Shown here: positions 35,472 through 43,158 of the stretch, one piece after another
Layout: every line of letters starts with the position of its first letter
Position numbering within the stretch: position 1 is the first letter of the stretch
NCBI RefSeq assembly: GCF_027570075.1
Contig: NZ_JAKMUS010000001.1
Location: 1 to 64,000 of the forward strand
Direction of reading: 5' to 3'
Source of the DNA: Corynebacterium meitnerae
GTDB taxonomy: Bacteria; Actinomycetota; Actinomycetes; Mycobacteriales; Mycobacteriaceae
DNA length: 64,000 nucleotides
The notes under the pieces: model-generated
What the model saw: the letters and a program-made list of their open reading frames with translations, nothing else
Told to the model about the DNA's origin: nothing
The model's database searches: none
Made by a program: the position numbers and the translations under genes

Positions 35472-35816
35472 TTAGCGTGGCAGGTTGGACATGACCAACT
35501 GAATAATCTGCCCAACAACGGTGACGGCGGCGGCGATGATCACGTAGTTGATGATCGTCTGGGTAACTCCCTGGGAGCTCTGCTCCAGGTCGCCGGAGAA
35601 CATCAGGCGGTAGGGGTTGACTGCCATGTCGAGGAAGCCCTTGAAACTATCTTCCTTCATAGAGGAGGCTTTGTCTGGGTCGAAAGCGTTCTCAATACCA
35701 CGGCTGATGGCATTGTCGTTCGCCTTGCCGGTATCGGTGGGAGCGGCATATGCGGCGGGCGCTGCGGGGAGAAGCAGGGCAGCGGAAGTTGCTACGGCAA
35801 TCAAAGTTTTACGCAT
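35472..35816 (-). CDS. Small exported protein with C-terminal membrane helix
   Basis: A 114-residue protein. The signal peptide is MRKTLIAVATSAALLLPAAPAAYA, cut after AYA. A short polar region with several Asp/Lys residues follows, then one hydrophobic segment (TIINYVIIAAAVTVVGQIIQLVM) at the C-terminus. It could be membrane-anchored or outer-envelope associated. I do not recognise a family. It is divergent from the cutinase-like gene with a 125-nt promoter gap. Confidence 0.65.
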   Translation of the reverse strand: MRKTLIAVATSAALLLPAAPAAYAAPTDTGKANDNAISRGIENAFDPDKASSMKEDSFKGFLDMAVNPYRLMFSGDLEQSSQGVTQTIINYVIIAAAVTVVGQIIQLVMSNLPR

Positions 35817-35824
35817 GACACAGC

Positions 35825-35830
35825 AGTGTA
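35825..35830 (-). promoter_or_regulatory. -10 element TACACT, leaderless start of the small exported protein
   Basis: On the minus strand TACACT ends 8 nt before the ATG at 35816. Confidence 0.5.
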
Positions 35831-35941
35831 GCTATTGAAGGGACGATGCGAAACTAGGTTTTCCTTTTTCTCTCCCATACAATGTTCACGTATTTATTAA
35901 GCCAAACACAGCTAGTGGGCACGTAATAAAAGGACATAGTC

Positions 35942-36811
35942 ATGCTGCGTAGGAAGATCGCTGCTGCTGCCATTGCCGTGGCAACAGCTTTTGGTTCGAC
36001 TTTTGCTATCACTCCAGAAGCACAGGCTCAAGACGTTGCTGCTCTGATCGCCTCGCCGAACGTGACTAAGTGCTCGGAAGAGTTTCTCATCGCTGTGCCT
36101 GGTGGCGGCACCACGTTCTCTTTCTTGCCTGAAAAGGCACCTGTCGGAGCGAAGGTGACTGAGGTTGCAACCGATGTGTACTACCGCACTGGCGGCAGGA
36201 TCCAGCCGGTGTGGATCGCGTACCCATCGGTCCCGTTCTTGGTGATGAGCTACAAGGACTCCTCTGCAAAGGGTTACGAGAAGGCGGCATCCACGATGCG
36301 TCGTCTGGCCAACATGTGCCCCAATGCGAAGTTCAGCATCACGGGGTACTCCGAGGGTGCCGATATTGGTGCGCAGCTGATCAATAACATCAGCCATGGT
36401 CGCGGCCCTATCCCGGCGGAAAAGTTCACCAAGGCGGCGCTGATTTCCAACCCGCGTCTCGGTGACAATGGCGGTGTGTTCGCTATGGGCGCCACCGCTG
36501 AGCACCGTGGTGGTTTGGAAACCCCTCCTGGTGGCTATGGTGAGCTGGGTTCCCGCACCATGGATCTGTGCTTCGTGGACGACTCGGTGTGCGCACTGCC
36601 GGAGGAATGGCGCGCTCACGTCAGCCCGGTCGTGCGCAGCGCAACCTTCCGCGGTGAGTTCGCTTTGTCACACTTCGTCAGCATCATCATGCAGACGGCG
36701 CCGCACACGTTGCCGGATCTGGTGGGCTTGTACAACCACACCCAGTACGGCACGCCCGCGTTTAACACGGCGGTGAACTGGATCCTTCAGCGCGAGGTGC
36801 GGGAGGACTAA
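35942..36811 (+). CDS. Secreted cutinase-family esterase
   Basis: A 289-residue exported alpha/beta hydrolase. The signal peptide ends at about EAQA-Q. The first Cys (VTKCSEEF) and a second (RLANMCPNAKF) match the cutinase disulfide. The nucleophile is in FSITGYSEGADIGAQL (GYSEG), the acid region is in DLCFVDDSVCALP, and the His lies near FALSHFV. Corynebacterial and mycobacterial relatives hydrolyse envelope or host lipids; some are mycolyl-ester or phospholipid active. The ATG follows AAAAGGA by 7 nt. Its last 4 nt overlap the convergent crtI-like gene. Confidence 0.85.
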   Translation: MLRRKIAAAAIAVATAFGSTFAITPEAQAQDVAALIASPNVTKCSEEFLIAVPGGGTTFSFLPEKAPVGAKVTEVATDVYYRTGGRIQPVWIAYPSVPFLVMSYKDSSAKGYEKAASTMRRLANMCPNAKFSITGYSEGADIGAQLINNISHGRGPIPAEKFTKAALISNPRLGDNGGVFAMGATAEHRGGLETPPGGYGELGSRTMDLCFVDDSVCALPEEWRAHVSPVVRSATFRGEFALSHFVSIIMQTAPHTLPDLVGLYNHTQYGTPAFNTAVNWILQREVRED

Positions 36812-38406
36812 GGGGTAGGCGGGGTATCGTCGATACGCAATGGCCCCGCGGAAACGTCACCGCGCAGACGTTTGATCACGTTCTCGGCGGAGATCAGGCA
36901 CATGGGCACGCCCACCCCAGGCACCGTCGTGGCGCCGGCGTAGAAAAGATTGTCTAGCTTGCGTGAGGCGTTGCGCCCGCGCAGGAAAGCCGATTGTCTC
37001 AGTGTATGGGCAGGCCCAATCGCGCCACCTGACCAGGCATGATAGCGCTCCGCAAAATCGGCGGGGCCCAAGGTTCGGCGGACGATGATGCGCTCGGCGA
37101 GATCTGGAATACCGCACCACCCTGCGATCTGCTCGATCGCGGCATCGGCAATTGCCTCTACCGCGGGGGAACTCTGTTCGTGGTACGCGTCGCCGTGCCC
37201 GAGATCAGCATCAGCGGGGGTAGGCACGAGAATGAACAGGTTCTCGTGGCCCGCGGGCGCTGTCGAAGGATCCGTCTGTGAAGGCTTAGAGATGTACATC
37301 GATTGCGATGCGCCGTCCGGCCGCGTGGGCACAGGACCATGAAAAACTGCGCCGAAATCATCGCTCCAATCCTCACTGAACAGAAGATTATGGTGCTCCA
37401 GCTGTGGGAGTTCCCCCTTGATACCCAGCATGACCAGGACTGTGCCCAGACCCGGATTGCGGTCGGCGAAGTAGCGCTCGTCGTAGGTGCGCTTCTCCCG
37501 CGGGAGGAGGTGTGTCTCCGTGAATTTCAGATCCGCCGCGGAGACCACAATCTCAGCTTCATGCTTTTCGACGTCCCCGTTCGCCCTCCTCACCGTCACC
37601 CCCGTGACGTGACGTCCCTCGGTGTTGATCGCGGTCACGGCGGTGTTGAGCTCGATTTCGGCGCCATGGGCGATAGCCAGATTGGCGATGGCGTTTACCA
37701 CCGCAGTGAAACCACCTTGTGGGTATTTCACGCCTTGGGAAAGGTCAGTGTGGCTCATCAAGTGGTATATCGACGGCGTCTGTGCCGGATCAGAGGAGAG
37801 GAACACTGCCGGGTAGGAGAGCATCTGGCGCAGGCGAGTGTCCTTGAAGCGCCTGGCAACGTATTTTTCCAACGAGCGGGTGAGATACTCCGCCAGCTTG
37901 GAGTAATTGCGCCGCACTGCTGGTGCAAAGAACGCTGCTGGGGAACTAAACGTGGTGTACAGGAAGTAGTCGACCGCTAAGCGATATGTTTCTTCGGCGC
38001 TGTCCAGATACCTCGCTAGCGTCTCACCGGCCCCGGGCTCGATAGATTCAAAAAGCTCAATGGCTTCCTCGCGGTTGGAAGGAACATCGATTGGCTGTGC
38101 GCCTTCAGGGAACAGCCGGTATCCCGGGTTGAGATCAACCAGGTCAAGCACGTCTTGAGTGCGCGTGCCACACAGCTCAAAGAAGTGATCAAAGGCTTCG
38201 GGCATGAGGTACCAGGACGGGCCGGTATCAAAACGGAAACCATCGATGGTCAGGTCGCCGGAGCGCCCGCCGAAAGTGTTGAGGCGATCAAAGACTGTCA
38301 CGGCGTACCCCTCACGTCCAAGGAGTGCTGCCGTTGCCAGTCCGGCGAATCCCGCGCCGATGACAATCGCGGTGGGGCGACCATGGCTCACATCCTGTGC
38401 TGTCAC
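36808..38406 (-). CDS. crtI: Phytoene desaturase-family carotenoid enzyme
   Basis: A 532-residue FAD enzyme that introduces double bonds into phytoene or a similar C40 (or C30) product of the upstream synthase. The N-terminal FAD loop is AIVIGAGFAGLATAALLGREGYAVTV, with FGGRSGDLTIDGFRFDTGPSW, and the C-terminal FAD site is NLFYAGATTVPGVGVPMCLISAENV. The GTG start overlaps the TGA of crtB (GTGA), so the two are coupled. Which carotenoid results cannot be told; no crtE, cyclase or elongase gene is in the window. Confidence 0.88.
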   Translation of the reverse strand: MTAQDVSHGRPTAIVIGAGFAGLATAALLGREGYAVTVFDRLNTFGGRSGDLTIDGFRFDTGPSWYLMPEAFDHFFELCGTRTQDVLDLVDLNPGYRLFPEGAQPIDVPSNREEAIELFESIEPGAGETLARYLDSAEETYRLAVDYFLYTTFSSPAAFFAPAVRRNYSKLAEYLTRSLEKYVARRFKDTRLRQMLSYPAVFLSSDPAQTPSIYHLMSHTDLSQGVKYPQGGFTAVVNAIANLAIAHGAEIELNTAVTAINTEGRHVTGVTVRRANGDVEKHEAEIVVSAADLKFTETHLLPREKRTYDERYFADRNPGLGTVLVMLGIKGELPQLEHHNLLFSEDWSDDFGAVFHGPVPTRPDGASQSMYISKPSQTDPSTAPAGHENLFILVPTPADADLGHGDAYHEQSSPAVEAIADAAIEQIAGWCGIPDLAERIIVRRTLGPADFAERYHAWSGGAIGPAHTLRQSAFLRGRNASRKLDNLFYAGATTVPGVGVPMCLISAENVIKRLRGDVSAGPLRIDDTPPTP

Positions 38407-39296
38407 CTGTGTGATCCTTCCTCGTGGGACAGAGCGTGACGGGCAGCCCGGGCTGTCAATATGAGCTTTCGGTGGCGGGGAACTCTCACGCGTGTTGTGC
38501 TCAGAGTCTGCGCTGGCGTGGCATTGATCATGTTGGTCAGTTCCTCAAACAAATCCGCTGCAGCACACACCCCGGCACGCACACGGTGGGGGAGCAGTTG
38601 CATTGGTGCGCGTGCTGCGGCAAGATCCGCGCGAATATCTGCGACGATCGCGTCCTTGGCGGTCTCATCGAGCGGCTGGCCGGGGGCGAGATCAATGCCG
38701 GGGAAGTAGGAGCGGCCCAACAACCGTGAGTCCACGGCGATGTCGCGCAGGAAATTCACTTTCTGGAAAGCAGCGCCGAGGCTTCGTGCTCCCTCAGTGA
38801 GTTGGTCATGTTCTGCCTCGGACACCGTCATGTCGGCGGTAAACACGGACAGGCACAGCAGGCCGATGACTTCAGCTGAGCCATAGACGTAGTCATCAAA
38901 ATCGTGCTGCGTGTATGTCGTTTGTTCAAGATCCCGGCGCATGGAGGAGAAGAACGCCGTGATGTGTCCGGGATCAAAGTGGCAGCGGCGTGCCGTTTCC
39001 GCGTACGCGTGGAGGATCGGATCCGAATGAAAGCGTTTCTCCGGTGCGGTGAGGACGGCGTGCTCATAAGCGTCGAGAAGTTCCGCGATATCTGAGACAT
39101 CTGCCTGACGTGCAGTACCGTCCACCATCTCATCGGCGATGCGCACCACTGCGTAAAGGTTCCGGATATCATCCCGTGTCTTGCGTGGGAGCAGCTTCGT
39201 TGCCATGGAGAAACTCGTCGAATAGCGCTTCATCACAGCCGCCGCGGCATCGCGGGACATCGCATCGTAGCGGCGTAAAAAGCGCGGGGAAGACAT
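38403..39296 (-). CDS. crtB: Phytoene/squalene synthase
   Basis: A 297-residue prenyl synthase that joins two geranylgeranyl diphosphates head to head. RIADEMVD supplies the first Asp-rich site and LRDIAVDSRLLGRSYFP the second. YVYGSAEVIGLLC is a family block. The ATG at 39296 is placed 8 nt after a -10 box; the open frame extends far upstream but that part is antisense to the symporter gene. First gene of a crtB-crtI operon. Confidence 0.9.
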   Translation of the reverse strand: MSSPRFLRRYDAMSRDAAAAVMKRYSTSFSMATKLLPRKTRDDIRNLYAVVRIADEMVDGTARQADVSDIAELLDAYEHAVLTAPEKRFHSDPILHAYAETARRCHFDPGHITAFFSSMRRDLEQTTYTQHDFDDYVYGSAEVIGLLCLSVFTADMTVSEAEHDQLTEGARSLGAAFQKVNFLRDIAVDSRLLGRSYFPGIDLAPGQPLDETAKDAIVADIRADLAAARAPMQLLPHRVRAGVCAAADLFEELTNMINATPAQTLSTTRVRVPRHRKLILTARAARHALSHEEGSHR

Positions 39297-39304
39297 AAAA
39301 AATA

Positions 39305-39310
39305 AGTCTA
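39305..39310 (-). promoter_or_regulatory. -10 element TAGACT, leaderless start of crtB
   Basis: On the minus strand TAGACT ends 8 nt before the ATG at 39296. Confidence 0.55.
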
Positions 39311-39479
39311 TGTCTGCGCTCCGAAAAAGCCGAAAGCAGCTCGGGCATATATGCGCACGACTGTATTTTTTATGAGGAAATTCGTTGAATTTTCTTAACA
39401 TTGGGGCGGACCATGCACTAGATTCAATACAACAATTGAAATCCGGCCCCGCTCCGGCAGGCATAAGAAAGGTCCCCCA

Positions 39480-41057
39480 GTGGAAACCGTCATCAACACG
39501 CTCAACGACCTGATCTGGTCGAATTGGCTCGTTTATCTTTGTTTGGGTGCCGGAGTGTACTTCACTCTGGCCACGTTGTTCCTGCAGGTTCGGTGCCTGC
39601 CGGACATGATGAGGCAGGTATCTTCCCGTGAGGATTCCGCTGACGGTATTTCCCCGTTCCAGTCCCTCATGATCTCCCTTGCTGGCCGCGTGGGTGTTGG
39701 CAACATCGCCGGTGTGGCTACCGCTATTGCCTTTGGTGGCCCAGGCGCTGTGTTCTGGATGTGGATCGTGGCCTTCCTCGGGTCTGCCACGTCCTACATT
39801 GAGTGCTGCCTCGCTCAGATCTACAAGGAGAAGGACCAGGATACGGGTGAATACCGTGGTGGTCCTGCCTACTACATCGAGAAGGCCTACAAGCACACCA
39901 AGGCACGTCCGTTTGCGCTTGTCTACGCGATTCTCTTCGCCGTCATGATGATTCTGGCAACGTCGTACTTCCTCCCGGGCGTGCAGGCTAACGGTGTGGC
40001 ATCGGCTGTGGAGAACGCGTGGACGATCCCAACGTGGGTGACCGCGCTCGTCATGGTTGCTCTGCTTGGCATCATCGTGATTGGTGGTGTGAAGCGCATT
40101 GCGTGGTTCGCTTCCATGGTCGTGCCATTCATGGCAGTGATCTACGTGATCGTGGCCATCGCCGTTCTCTTCGCCAACGCATCTGAGATTCCGGAAGTCT
40201 TCGGTCTGATCTTCCGCTCTGCCTTCGATAAGGAAGCAGCATTCTCTGGTCTCATCGGCTTCGCCATCATGTGGGGTGTGAAGCGCGGTATTTACTCCAA
40301 CGAGGCAGGGCAGGGCACCGGCCCGCAGTCTGCTGCGGCTGCTGAGGTATCTCACCCGGCTAAGCAGGGTTTTGTCCAGTCCTTCGCTGTGTATGTAGAC
40401 ACGCTGCTTGTCTGCTCCGCTACCGCGTTCATCATCATCTCCACCGACATGTACCGCGTGTATGAGAACGGCACGGAAGACGGCCCAGTCCGTTTCAGTG
40501 GTGCCGTTGCTGACACGATTGCGGTGGGTCCTGGTTTCGTCCAGTCCGGTCTTGATTCCTTCACCCCGGGTCTCGGCGCCAGCTTCGTGGCTCTGGCCAT
40601 CCTGTTCTTCGCCTTCACCACCATTGTGGCGTACTACTACATGGCAGAGGTCAACTTCACGTACTTGAACCGTTGGATCAAGAATGAGAAGACCCGCTCC
40701 GTGGTCATCTGGTTCTTGCGCGTCCTCATCCTTGTTTCCGTGTGGGTCGGCGCCACCACCACGCCGGGTAACGCATGGGCACTTGGTGATATCGGCGTCG
40801 GCGCCACCGCATGGCTGAACATCCTGGCCATTCTGGTCCTCCAGGTCCCGGCCCTCAAGTGCCTGTGGGATTACCGCCGCCAGAAGAAGGCTGGCCGCGA
40901 CCCTCAGTTCGACCCCGAGGCCCTGGGCATCAAGAACGCCGACTTCTGGGTTGCACGCAAGGCCGAAATGGTGGAGGCCGGCACGTGGGAGACTGGCGAG
41001 CTTATCGACGAACCCCGCACCAACGACCCCATCCTCGACCGCTACCCACGCATTTAG
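39480..41057 (+). CDS. Alanine/glycine:cation symporter (AGCS family)
   Basis: A 525-residue sodium-coupled amino-acid importer with about 10-11 membrane helices. Family signatures are SLAGRVGVGNIAGVATAIAF, GGPGAVFWMWIVAFLGSATS, the GGPAYYIEK loop and RGIYSNEAGQGTGPQSAAAA. Expected substrates are alanine or glycine with Na+. A hydrophilic C-terminal tail of about 60 residues is present. Start is GTG with AAGAAAGG upstream. It is divergent from crtB. The 183-nt gap holds promoters but no glycine-riboswitch pattern that I can see. Confidence 0.93.
   Translation: METVINTLNDLIWSNWLVYLCLGAGVYFTLATLFLQVRCLPDMMRQVSSREDSADGISPFQSLMISLAGRVGVGNIAGVATAIAFGGPGAVFWMWIVAFLGSATSYIECCLAQIYKEKDQDTGEYRGGPAYYIEKAYKHTKARPFALVYAILFAVMMILATSYFLPGVQANGVASAVENAWTIPTWVTALVMVALLGIIVIGGVKRIAWFASMVVPFMAVIYVIVAIAVLFANASEIPEVFGLIFRSAFDKEAAFSGLIGFAIMWGVKRGIYSNEAGQGTGPQSAAAAEVSHPAKQGFVQSFAVYVDTLLVCSATAFIIISTDMYRVYENGTEDGPVRFSGAVADTIAVGPGFVQSGLDSFTPGLGASFVALAILFFAFTTIVAYYYMAEVNFTYLNRWIKNEKTRSVVIWFLRVLILVSVWVGATTTPGNAWALGDIGVGATAWLNILAILVLQVPALKCLWDYRRQKKAGRDPQFDPEALGIKNADFWVARKAEMVEAGTWETGELIDEPRTNDPILDRYPRI
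41000..41010 (-). repeat. CGTCGATAAGC motif, reverse
   Basis: Exact copy near the 3' end of the AGCS gene. Confidence 0.8.
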
Positions 41058-41127
41058 TGGGATAACAGCCCTTGGGGCGTGCTGATTTCAGCGCGCGCGA
41101 TACCGTGCGCTATTCTTTCCAGAGCAC

Positions 41128-41201
41128 GCCCCAGTAGCCCAATTGGCAGAGGCAACGGATTCAAAACCCGTCCAGTGTGAGTTCGAGTCTCACCTGGGGC
41201 A
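41128..41201 (+). tRNA. tRNA-Leu(CAA), class I-like
   Basis: 74 nt. Acceptor GCCCCAG/CTGGGGC, discriminator A. The anticodon arm is ACGGA-TTCAAAA-CCCGT, giving anticodon CAA. The variable loop has only about 5 nt (CCAGT) instead of the long arm usual for leucine tRNAs. The D stem is weak (GCC/GGC) and the first pair at the loop is A-C. The 3' end and terminator are duplicated at 42552-42623. Confidence 0.85.
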
Positions 41202-41252
41202 CCGTCTGAAGTCTTGAGACACCGCTTTGGGTAGTGTCTCGGGGCTTCTTTT
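41181..41252 (+). repeat. Left direct repeat: tRNA-Leu 3' end plus terminator (att-like)
   Basis: This 72-nt segment aligns without gaps to 42552-42623 at 64 of 72 positions by my count. It covers the T arm, acceptor 3' strand and the terminator. It is the classic footprint of tRNA-targeted integration, or of a tRNA-end duplication. Confidence 0.8.
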
Positions 41253-41259
41253 ATTTTTG
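41208..41259 (+). terminator. Terminator of tRNA-Leu
   Basis: GAAGTCTTGAGACAC pairs with GTGTCTCGGGGCTTC (15-nt arms with a few wobble/mismatch positions), followed by TTTTATTTTT. Confidence 0.8.
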
Positions 41260-41308
41260 TTGCCTGGGTTGGGGGTTGAGTTCGTTGTCTTTTTGGTGGT
41301 AGTAGATC

Positions 41309-41579
41309 TTGTCGGGGTCATTGTGTAGCGGGCTATGTGTTGCCCAGTGCTGGTGCACCGTACTCGGACTCAACCGCAGCTCCTTCTACAAATTGAAAGC
41401 AAACCATGCCCAACGCCATCGACGGCTGATCGGCGATGCGATCGGTCTTTGCCAACCACTTGGTCTGCCGGCGGGAAGCCCTCGCGTGGCGTGTTCGTTA
41501 CAACACCAGCCGAAGACACTTCTGGTGCAATTACCTCACCCCTTCAGAGTGCGAAGCACACGTAGAGCACAAGCGCTAA
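41309..41579 (+). pseudogene. IS3-family transposase remnant
   Basis: One frame reads VLGLNRSSFYKLKANHAQRHRRLIGDAI, the N-terminal start of an IS3 OrfB transposase. A different frame 100 nt later reads RVRYNTSRRHFWCNYLTPSECEAHVEHKR before a stop at 41577-41579, which looks like the C-terminal end of an IS3/IS481-type integrase. The DDE core is missing, so this is an internally deleted, frameshifted relic. No intact inverted repeats were found. Confidence 0.6.
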
Positions 41580-41626
41580 AGTAAACCAAGTAAGTCCACC
41601 ATCTCTGGGAATAGAGGTTTAAAACT

Positions 41627-42202
41627 ATGGGCCAGTTAAAAAATTTACTAGCGAAATATAATGAATTGGATACTGACTCAAAATTTGCACGTATCTCTGA
41701 TGATATTTGGGGGATTGGCTCATTAGAAGAAATCAAAAAAGAAGTCGATCCTGAAACTTTCACGTTTCATATAATTGTCAATCTGATTGGGGGCTGGAAG
41801 TCTGATGGCTGGGATTATATTTTTGCAGAAGGTTATGCCGTATTGCCGTATGTAGCAGGAGCATTGAACGAATTAGGATTGATGGAATTGAAAGATCAAT
41901 TCGACAGTACTACTGCCTGGCTGAATGAATATTTTGGCAATGTAGGAGTTGATTTTCTCAATTTTGAGAACGGGATGGACGAAAAATCTCACTACGATGT
42001 AATAAACGTTTTGAGTAATCCCAGGTTTAAAGTTGAAGATGAAACCTTAAATAATATTAGTGCGGATGATAGAAAATCAGTAAGCAAAAAATATAAGACC
42101 GAAATAGGGAAATTGGAGGATATTTCGGAAAAGCTTTGGGGCTATGGGGCAGAAGAAGATGGTTGGAAAAGCGTTTTGGACTTTATTTCAAGCCATCAAT
42201 AG
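41627..42202 (+). CDS. AT-rich orphan protein, possibly DMP19/DUF4375-like
   Basis: A 191-residue acidic, soluble protein without signal or membrane segment. The gene is markedly AT-rich and uses codons (AAA, GAA, AAT, ATT) that neighbours avoid, a sign of transfer. The central stretch IIVNLIGGWKSDGWDYIFAEGYAVLPYVAGALNELG recalls the pattern of DUF4375/DMP19-type proteins (aromatic pair in a GGW-x-DGWDYxF context followed by a helix ending in LxELG). That family includes DNA-mimic and immunity-like proteins. I am not certain of the match. An AGAGG sequence precedes the ATG. No toxin partner is visible in the island. Confidence 0.7.
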   Translation: MGQLKNLLAKYNELDTDSKFARISDDIWGIGSLEEIKKEVDPETFTFHIIVNLIGGWKSDGWDYIFAEGYAVLPYVAGALNELGLMELKDQFDSTTAWLNEYFGNVGVDFLNFENGMDEKSHYDVINVLSNPRFKVEDETLNNISADDRKSVSKKYKTEIGKLEDISEKLWGYGAEEDGWKSVLDFISSHQ

Positions 42203-42213
42203 CAAATCAAAGC

Positions 42214-42456
42214 GGCTCTTCACGATTTAGAGTGCGTTGATCTTCTAGTTGTCCGTAGTCGATCGGTACACGCCAGAGATTCTTGGAAGATCTTCCTCTT
42301 GCGTGACGTGGCTGTGCGCAGGAACCTAGGAACCCGTACGTGCAGCCTGGTGGGGAACCTCACGGCAGGAAGATCAATAAGCCGACGAATGATGTGATCG
42401 TGGAGCTTGCCTGGCTGTCCACTCTGTCCACAGTCCGGGCAAAACGCCGATAGCCG
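42214..42456 (-). pseudogene. ISL3-family transposase remnant and IS end
   Basis: The minus strand from about 42441 reads FCPDCGQSGQPGKLH, then HIIRRLIDLPAVRFPTRLHV and RVPRF. This is the N-terminal zinc-finger region of ISL3-family transposases (IS31831-like in corynebacteria). The frame then continues KRKIFQESLACTDRLRTTRR and stops at 42220-42222. A TAG lies upstream of the first Cys. The + strand GGCTCTTC at 42214-42221 and the bases after it resemble the terminal repeat of ISL3 elements as I remember it. The middle and end of the transposase are missing. Confidence 0.6.
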
Positions 42457-42551
42457 CTACTGGTGTGGTCTCTCCCTTTTTGTACCGGCCAGCCCCCTAG
42501 ATGTTGTGCCACACCGCACCCTGCATGTATAGCAAGCGGTTAAAATGTCTA

Positions 42552-42623
42552 GTTCGAGTCTTACCTGGGGCACCGTGTGAAGTCTCGGGACACCGCTTTA
42601 GGTTGTGTCTTGGGACTTCTTTT
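42552..42623 (+). repeat. Right direct repeat: partial tRNA-Leu 3' end plus terminator (att-like)
   Basis: Partner of 41181-41252. It lacks the 5' two thirds of the tRNA. Its hairpin still forms a potential bidirectional terminator, and it encodes the last codons and the stop of the gene on the opposite strand. Confidence 0.8.
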
Positions 42624-43044
42624 GCTTCCTCTCCGCCCTTTTGGATCGCCAGCGTTCGAGCATTCGAGCGCGCTTGGCTTTACGGATGTCCGCTACCCAA
42701 CGCGGAACAAAGGGCCACGGCAGAGGAATGCCGACCGCACCCGTGATTCCAACGACTCCGATGAGCATGGTCGCGATCAGTGGAATGGCCAGCACTGTTT
42801 CGGCAGTCTCGGGAAGGTTAGCCATGGCAACCAGGCCCACCATTCCGCCGCCACCAAAAATGAGTGAGCCGTAAGGAATCATGAACATCGCGCCATCGAG
42901 GCCATCAACATCTGACTTAGCGTCGTCGTACCATTCCTCCGACTTAGGGACCATTCGCACGGCCGTGATGTAGTAGTACCAGACAATAACCATGATGAGA
43001 ACCAACCCGATAAAGAGGAATAGTTCCCAGATAGTCCCGTCCAT
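42598..43044 (-). CDS. Small multi-pass membrane protein
   Basis: A 148-residue protein with about four hydrophobic helices: residues 5-27, a Gly-rich segment IPYGSLIFGGGGMVGLVAMA, and TVLAIPLIATMLIGVVGITGAVGI. A basic C-terminal tail follows (RKAKRARMLERWRSKRAERKQKK). I recognise no family. The ATG at 43044 has GGGAAGG about 9 nt upstream. Its stop codon and last residues (SQDTT) lie inside the terminator hairpin of the tRNA-Leu end repeat, so the gene and the tRNA originally converged and shared a terminator. Confidence 0.65.
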   Translation of the reverse strand: MDGTIWELFLFIGLVLIMVIVWYYYITAVRMVPKSEEWYDDAKSDVDGLDGAMFMIPYGSLIFGGGGMVGLVAMANLPETAETVLAIPLIATMLIGVVGITGAVGIPLPWPFVPRWVADIRKAKRARMLERWRSKRAERKQKKSQDTT

Positions 43045-43144
43045 AGAGGTCACCTTCCCGTCGATGGTTGTCGCGGTATGTAAAAAACGGTACCAGCGAT
43101 CGAGGGATGAGGTATCGGCCAAAGGGGTGAGTGCTAGCGGCCGG

Positions 43145-43150
43145 TAGAGT
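43145..43150 (+). promoter_or_regulatory. -10 element TAGAGT, leaderless start of polA
   Basis: TAGAGT ends 8 nt before the GTG at 43159. Confidence 0.55.
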
Positions 43151-43158
43151 AGGACAGC

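Larger units (their letters stand above)
41202..42551. mobile_element. Small genomic island in the tRNA-Leu 3' end
   Basis: About 1.35 kb lies between the two tRNA-end repeats. It holds a decayed IS3-type transposase, an AT-rich orphan gene and a decayed ISL3-type transposase. No integrase is left. Base composition of the orphan gene differs sharply from the flanks, which supports horizontal origin. Confidence 0.75.

Noticed and set aside
38403..40355. Extension of crtB to a 650-residue protein
   Set aside because: The extra N-terminal part is antisense to the AGCS symporter, and a leaderless promoter marks the start at 39296.
41260..41330. Minus-strand frame ending HNDPDKIYYHQKDNE at the left edge of the island
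   Set aside because: It could be the tail of another lost gene, but it is short, has no start and matches no family I can name.
42457..42551. Possible gene in the right part of the island
   Set aside because: No frame on either strand with start signals; probably upstream sequence of the decayed ISL3 element.
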